From the NCBI GenBank assembly GCA_037013685.1, contig CM072919.1, forward strand, positions 2,853,616-2,917,615: a stretch of DNA of 64,000 nucleotides. Direction: 5' to 3'. Below are positions 58,244-64,000 of this stretch, piece by piece. Each line of letters opens with the position of its first letter. The first letter of the stretch is position 1. The stretch is from Acridotheres tristis. Taxonomy: Eukaryota; Chordata; Aves; Passeriformes; Sturnidae. The notes under the pieces are model-generated. The model ran no database searches, was not told the DNA's origin, and saw nothing but the letters and a program-made list of their open reading frames with translations. A program made the position numbers and the translations under genes.

Positions 58244-58868
58244 TACAATATTATACATGTTGACTCCCAAGTTAGTGGTTTTCCCTGCCTGAGCCCCAGT
58301 AAGCAGCAGCAAAACCCATCCCTGGAAATGAGAGTCAAGAGTCGCAGAGGCTGCAATATGGAGAGTGAGGAGAGTGCCCAGAGCTGGAGCAGAGCAGAGA
58401 GCAGCACCTGCCCTGTGGCCAAGAGCAGAGCTGGGGCTCCTGCTGTGGCCAGGTCAGTTGCCTGTCCCTCCAAGCCTGAACCCTGCTGGCGGAGAGGGAA
58501 GGAGAGGGACAGCACCCCAGGACAGGCAACAGCCAGGCAAAGGACAGTGCTCACAGCACTGGGGTGAGGGCTGAGGGGTGCCACCCTGTCACCTGCACCC
58601 CTTCCCCCCCAGCCCGGAGCTGCTCCCTCTGCAGGTCTTGGTGCCCTCTCCCTGTGCTGGGACAGGCAGTGACAGCAAACAATGCAGAGCCCCTGTCCCC
58701 CACTAGCTGTTCCAGCAGAGTCTCAGTTTGCCCCAGCACCTGAGTGAGGCAGGGCTCTGGCTGGGCTGGAAGCTACAGCTCCTTCCCCATGAGATGTGGG
58801 ACAGAAGAGCACTGCAGGCCAGTGCCCACCATGGCTGGATGTCCAGGGGTATCCAGGGCTGCCAGGGC

Positions 58869-61800
58869 TCAGCTGAAGAAATATGTGGAATCCATCACTT
58901 GCTTCAGGTTGAATTCACCTGAGGGGAGCAAAGGAGAGCAAGGTGGGGATGGACAGGGGGAGAAAAGTGGCTTCATGAAGGATCCCTGCTCCCGGACTGT
59001 GCTGCCCATGGAGTGCTGGGCCACTCCACACAGAGGTCAGGCAGAGCCAGATGGCCTGGCAGACACAGGGCTGAGGGATTAGGAGGAGTTAAACTAATTG
59101 CCTTAATCCCATTGCATGTATATCATCTAGATCCTGGCAATTACCATGCCGAGTCCCTCACTCCCATCTCCGAGCAAATGCTCATGGTTGGAAACAGATG
59201 GGAGCGGAACAGGAGCAGGATGGGAAAAGCTGGGTCAGCCTGGGGGAAATCCCAGAGACTCAGCAAGGATGGCAGGGACCACTCACAAGAATGCTACAGG
59301 GGAATGTGGACATGCTGGACTGCTCAGCCTCATGGCTCTGCAATCCAGCACAGATGGGGAAAGCTGATCCTAGGAGACAGCTCTGGTTTTTTGTCTTTTG
59401 GTGGTCTTGGGGGCCACTCCATCTCATTCCCCTTGTCTCCAAAAGGCTCCTGAGCCCTTCATGTTCCTGTTCCATGATCCTACCTGTCCTGGGGACATTT
59501 GACAGCTGCTCCATCAGTCTCTTCTGCCAATGGGCTATGGGCTCTGTGCTGGAGCTGGATGAACTAGAACGAAGAAAATAAACGGGTTGTCTGGAACCAG
59601 GCACACTCTCCTCTGCTCCCTAGTGCAGCCCCTGACAACAGGATTCAGCTCTTCCAAAACAGACCATGCACCCCAGGGTGAGGGCAGGAGCCCAGCCCCA
59701 GCAGCCTAGGGCAGGCCCCAAGGCTGCCAAACCCTTCCCTGGTTCTGCAGTAAGAGGGTGCAGAGCCCTTGGTTTTTACCCAGCTGTTGAAGGTGATTTG
59801 GGTGTCAGACAGGAAGGAAGGACAGCTTCCCCCCAGAGCAATCCCCAGGCAGGTGACACAACCTGTTAGCACCTGGACACGACCTCTGGGAGGTGGCGGG
59901 GAGAAACCAACAGGTCAGGAATACCTGCAATACTTTTCCAGCATGAACTCAGACAGATCCTGCAGAATCTTCTCACTGTGCAGAGCCACAAACTGCTGCC
60001 GACAGACCTGACCCAGGGAGACAACAGTGAGGTGCAGCTTAGCAGGTGTTTTCCCTCCTTCTCCCAGTGACAGGTCAGAGGTGAGGGGCAGGGGAAGCAG
60101 CAGAGTGGGAAGGGGGGGTCTGCCAGACAAGGGTGAAGGGAGGGTCTGCCAGACAAGGGTGAAGGGAATCAGCCTGGGGAGGTGTGAAGCAGAGTTGACC
60201 CTCATTAGCACAAAAACCCTTGGGAAGGACCCAGGGCAGGGCAGGGGCACCAGCTCTGCCAGGGCTGTGTTTATAGCCCACTTCCACAGATTCTCCCCCA
60301 CACACTCCCTGCAGAGCGGGAGGAGATGGGGCACTAGGAAATCAGCTGTGACCGCCAGCAAACATCCCAGGTTCACCTCACCCGGGTGAATCAATCAGCC
60401 TATGGAGCAAAGCCCAGGGGAGGCGAGGCCTGGCATGGGCCCAGAGCACAGATCAGCAAGATCTTGCTCACAAGGGAGCCAGGAGGACACTTTTACCTGG
60501 TTCATGACATCCACAGTGAGCGCGTGAGTCCAGTAACAATCGTGGACTGAGACAAAGGTCAGGCCCTTCCTGGGAGGAGGCAAAGGTGCCATGAAGCTGT
60601 GCTGAGACCCCTCTGTGTGATGAACCCACCCCATGTAGAACCTCTGCCTGGGACAGCAGCAGGGACCACATAAGAGGGGGACTCCCTCCCTGCACAGCAG
60701 CTCCTCAGAGGGAGGGGGCAAATCCCAGGATCTCCCTGTCCCTATCCTGCTGCCTCCTTTCCTTCTCTACCAGGAACCCCAAGTGCCCAGCCACCAGGGA
60801 CTCCTCAGTCCCACTGCCCCAGCAATGTTCTCCCAGGACAGTCCTGAGCCAGGGAAGAGCCATGTGAGAGCCCAGCTGCCCACTGCCTACCTGAGGCAGT
60901 GCAGTGCTGTGAGCATCATGTGTGTGGAGTCCAGAGAGTGGATGAAGTTGGGGGGAAAGGCATTCTTCTGCTTCACAGTGTCAGGTTTCCTGCAGGACAA
61001 AGCGGGGCACAGAGGAGTTGGGGTATTTCAGGGCCAAAGATGACAGCACTGGCACAGAGACAGTGCCACCCCAGCCTGGGGGTGAGGGGGGCTGCCCTGG
61101 AGGGCCCCAAGGCCCTGCTGCTCTGTTCAGCCTTCTGCAGCTCAGGGGGGAATAACAGAAGCTGTGGCACTCCTTGACAGCTTCCCTGATAGGAAGGCCT
61201 GGTCCCCAGAGCAAAGGCTGGGGTCAGCAGGGGTGCAGTGCAGGCCATGGTTTTGTACTTACTGGCTGCTGTTGGAGCTTCTCACACTCAAGCGTTGCAT
61301 GCCACAGTTCAGCTGTGGGGAGAGAGGAGACCCGTCACTCTGCACTGCCTGGCAGCACGGGGAGCTGGGCACTGCCCCACTCTTCTGCAGAGGGGTCTGT
61401 GCCTTTCCAGGGTGTCCCAGCACCACAGCAGCTGCCACTGCTCAGTGACACCTTGCCCAGCAGATCCCCTCCTGAGGGTGCAGGCAGGCATCTGAACCCC
61501 TTCGCCCTCGCAGGGTGAATTGGCCCGAGAAGGGCTGCTGGAGCTGGGCTGGGGGGCTGTGAGTCAGCACAGCAGCACGTGGGAGGTGACAGCAGTGAGA
61601 CTGAGTCACACGAGCCCTGAGGAGGCTCTCAGAGCGGGGAACGGCCCGTGCCCCAGCTGCCTGAGTGGGACGGAGCCGCAGAGCTTCCTCACCAGCCCAC
61701 CCACACACTCCAGGCTCTGCAGGGAGCCATGAGGCTGGAGGATGTGCCTGCACACAGGGATCCTACCTGCTCTGCAGGCTCACCCACCAGTGCTGCCAAC

Positions 61801-63628
61801 CTGCCGGGCCCTAGCCTGGCTGTCTCTTCCCTGCTCCCACCGTGGCACAGGGAGGGTGTGCCATGAGATCTCGCACTGGACACTCACCACAGTGGACTTG
61901 GAGCGATAGTAGGGCTGGATGATGGGGAGCCCCAGTGGTGTGACCCACTCCACTGTCCGGCCCGACTGGGCAATGAGCTTGGCACTCTCTGTCAGCCAGT
62001 TCTGCAGCAGAGGGGAGGAAGCAGCTGGAGTTAGTGTGGAGCTGGGAGAACCCACTCCCCCCCAGGCCACCCCCACTCCTGCCATAGACTGCAACAGTCC
62101 AGTGCTTACTGGGGAGTTTGGCACAATCCCACATCTCTGGGCTGGGGCAGGAGGATGCTCTCTGGGCCAGGAGCCAGGAGAACCATCTCTCCCCAAGGAG
62201 CATCCCCTTGTCTATGTATGAATGGAACAGGGAAGAAGAAAAAGTAGAGGTAAGGGGCAACACACCTGGATATCTCGAGTCGCTGAGAACATCTCCTTGA
62301 TGCTGTTGAACACCTGCTTCACCAGATAATGAGATGCTTCCCACAAGTACTCCTGGCACAGACCAGAGGCAAAGCCATGGGTCATGCAAAGGGACAGCCA
62401 AAGACAGAGGAAAGTGACAGGATCCAGGGGGGGGGACACACAGGAATGCTACCTCAGGGAACTCATCGATCTCCTTGAGGCGTTTCTCTATCTGCAGGCG
62501 GCCGCCGTAGCGAGTGACCCCGTACACCACCGTCATCACCGTCTGCTTCACCACCTTGCGGCTGATGAAGCCCTGCAGCACCCGGGCAATCTTCAAACCC
62601 CGCTCAGCATCCTTCTTCCGAAACTCCTCCACCTGAGGAGAGTGCCTCTGAGTCAGTACTGGCATGAGCCACGCTGGCTTGAGCCCCCTCTGTGGCTGGT
62701 GGCCTGTGGGACCTGCCCAGCTATGAACTGGCTCAAGCTCCCATCAGAATCCCTGCAGCCCCTTTTCAACACTCTGGATAACAAAAGGCACCTGCTGAAG
62801 GGATCCAGCATGGATAACCGCGCCTGCAGAGCCTTCCCTGCTGCCTCAGCACTGTCCCTTGGCAACCAGGTGGTGCCAGCTGGGACAAGGACACAGCTCG
62901 ACTGTGGCTCAGAACTTGGGTTCTCCTCCCTCTGTCCCCCAGTGATAACTGAGCCTGCAGCCCCCATGAATCTTCCTGCTCTCTGGTGTGGTGCTGCCTG
63001 GAGAAAACCTGCTGAGACCTAGACAGGAGATCCAGGGTCCAATGCCAATTGAATGAGCCTCCCTGCACTCTCCCAGGGGAAAATTTCACATCATGTCTCG
63101 CCAAAGAAACCAAAGACTTTGTAGCAGGACCAAGGCTGAATCTCTACCCACTCCCTCCAACTCAGCTCAAGGAAGAAAAATCTCATAACCCATGGGCTAG
63201 CCAGCTGTGACCAAGGGATGAGGAACACACTCTGCTCTCTTCCACCTCTCCAGCCTAGTTCTCCCAGGTGTCATTCAGGACAAGTGAGAACAGCAGAAAT
63301 CCCAGGGGATTTCTCACAGGCACCTCTGTGAGGACAGATCTCCAGTCAGATCCTACCTGGGGACAGAAAGTCCCTATCTCTGCCCAGCTCAAGCCTCTCC
63401 AGCCCTCTGCACACTCATCCCCACCTTGCTCCCTGGTAGCCGGCGTCACCCTGTGCACACCAAGGCAGGTCCAAAAGGACCCCGTGTGTCCCCTCTGTGC
63501 CTCACCTGCTGGGCCACTGCACTGTAGACATCCTGAGGGAGCCCACAGGGCACCAGGTTGACAGAAGCAGCACCACTGAGGTCCCGGCCAAGCGCTGCAT
63601 AGTGCTGCAGCCCATTGCAGGAGCCATC
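58869..63628 (-). CDS. POLRMT: Mitochondrial RNA polymerase (POLRMT), C-terminal 312 aa; 5' part outside the window
   Basis: Single-subunit T7-like RNA polymerase that transcribes mitochondrial DNA and makes replication primers in the matrix. Ten exons in transcript order: 63628-63506, 62632-62453, 62352-62266, 62001-61888, 61312-61263, 60989-60891, 60569-60497, 60007-59925, 59563-59484, 58918-58869 (TGA). The first begins in phase 0 and continues an exon beyond 64000. Visible polymerase motifs: [16 protein letters not shown], holding the first catalytic aspartate; the O-helix region [20 protein letters not shown]; thumb/fingers segments [15 protein letters not shown] and [15 protein letters not shown]; and [10 protein letters not shown], holding the second catalytic aspartate. 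The protein ends VMDSTYFFS, as human ends RSTYFFS. Partial only because of the window edge; no internal break was seen. A serine run (SSSSST) near the C-terminus differs from human. Confidence 0.96.
60116..60167 (+). repeat. 26-bp tandem duplication in a POLRMT intron
   Basis: Two adjacent near-identical 26-bp copies, starting at 60116 and 60142, within the intron between exons ending 60497 and beginning 60007. A small local duplication with no evident role. Confidence 0.7.
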
Positions 63629-64000
63629 CTGCAGGAAGAGCATGGAGGAAGCAAGGAGTTAGTGTGTGGATAGAGCTCTGCTCATCTGCCCCCGCCCCAT
63701 GCACAGCTACTCTGGGCTCAGGTGGTCATTATTTCCGCCCCTCTTCTGAAACCTTTGCCTTCAGGCCAGGTTTCCTGCCTAGGTCTATCCCTAACTACTG
63801 TGACCTGTGAGGTTTAAAACCAGAAACTTCACATCACCACCTCTGCAGGTTTCCAAAGACATCAGAGCTCTGTGGAAACACTGAAAACCACAAAACTGGG
63901 AGAACACCAAATACGTCTGGGATGCTAAAAGCAGCCCCAAGAGCCAGCAGTCAAAACAACTTCAGCAGTGGGATCAGAGGCAGGAAAAGACAGGCCAAGC
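63629..64000 (-). other. POLRMT intron reaching the window edge
   Basis: No further POLRMT exon is visible upstream of the acceptor at 63629-63630. The remaining upstream coding exons must lie to the right of the window. Confidence 0.6.

Overview
The window reads as vertebrate nuclear DNA, most likely from a bird (a GC-rich microchromosome segment). Eight multi-exon genes with clean GT-AG splicing are packed into 64 kb. Their order and strands match human 19p13.3: SHC2(-), MADCAM1(+), TPGS1(+), CDC34(+), BSG(+), HCN2(+), POLRMT(-). The same block lies on chicken chromosome 28 (recalled, not searched). Short introns, CpG-island promoters, a probable CR1 scrap and a solo LTR fit an avian genome. 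The species cannot be named from the sequence.

Layout. 0.5-5.9 kb: SHC2 on the minus strand, complete, 11 coding exons, 587 aa. 5.9-8.6 kb: a divergent intergenic region. 8.6-15 kb: a complete 12-exon MFSD14/HIAT1-family transporter, 492 aa, which I do not know from the human locus. 15-21 kb: a gene-poor stretch, perhaps partly a long 3' UTR. 21.0-23.0 kb: MADCAM1, 5 exons. 23.8-24.7 kb: TPGS1, 2 exons. 26.0-29.8 kb: CDC34, 5 exons. 32.7-43.3 kb: BSG (basigin), 8 exons including the extra-Ig retinal exon. 46.5-56.7 kb: HCN2, 8 exons, 919 aa. 58.2-64 kb: the 3' part of POLRMT on the minus strand, 10 exons, running off the right edge.

The genes do not form a pathway. They are a conserved syntenic block covering receptor-tyrosine-kinase adaptor signalling (SHC2), solute transport (MFSD14-like), lymphocyte homing (MADCAM1), tubulin polyglutamylation (TPGS1), ubiquitin conjugation (CDC34), immunoglobulin-superfamily chaperoning and adhesion (BSG), pacemaker current (HCN2) and mitochondrial transcription (POLRMT). 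I assembled all exon joins by hand from splice sites, reading phase and homology, and every join keeps frame.

Most notable points: a third MFSD14-type paralogue beside SHC2, consistent with a retained whole-genome-duplication copy; an avian MAdCAM-1 with an LDT integrin-binding motif and an additional membrane-proximal Ig-like domain; three TISU-like start elements around the TPGS1 start; a solo LTR with exact 5-bp target-site duplications; and an AT-rich candidate enhancer in HCN2 intron 1. I found no CRISPR array, operon, RNA gene or new multi-gene system.
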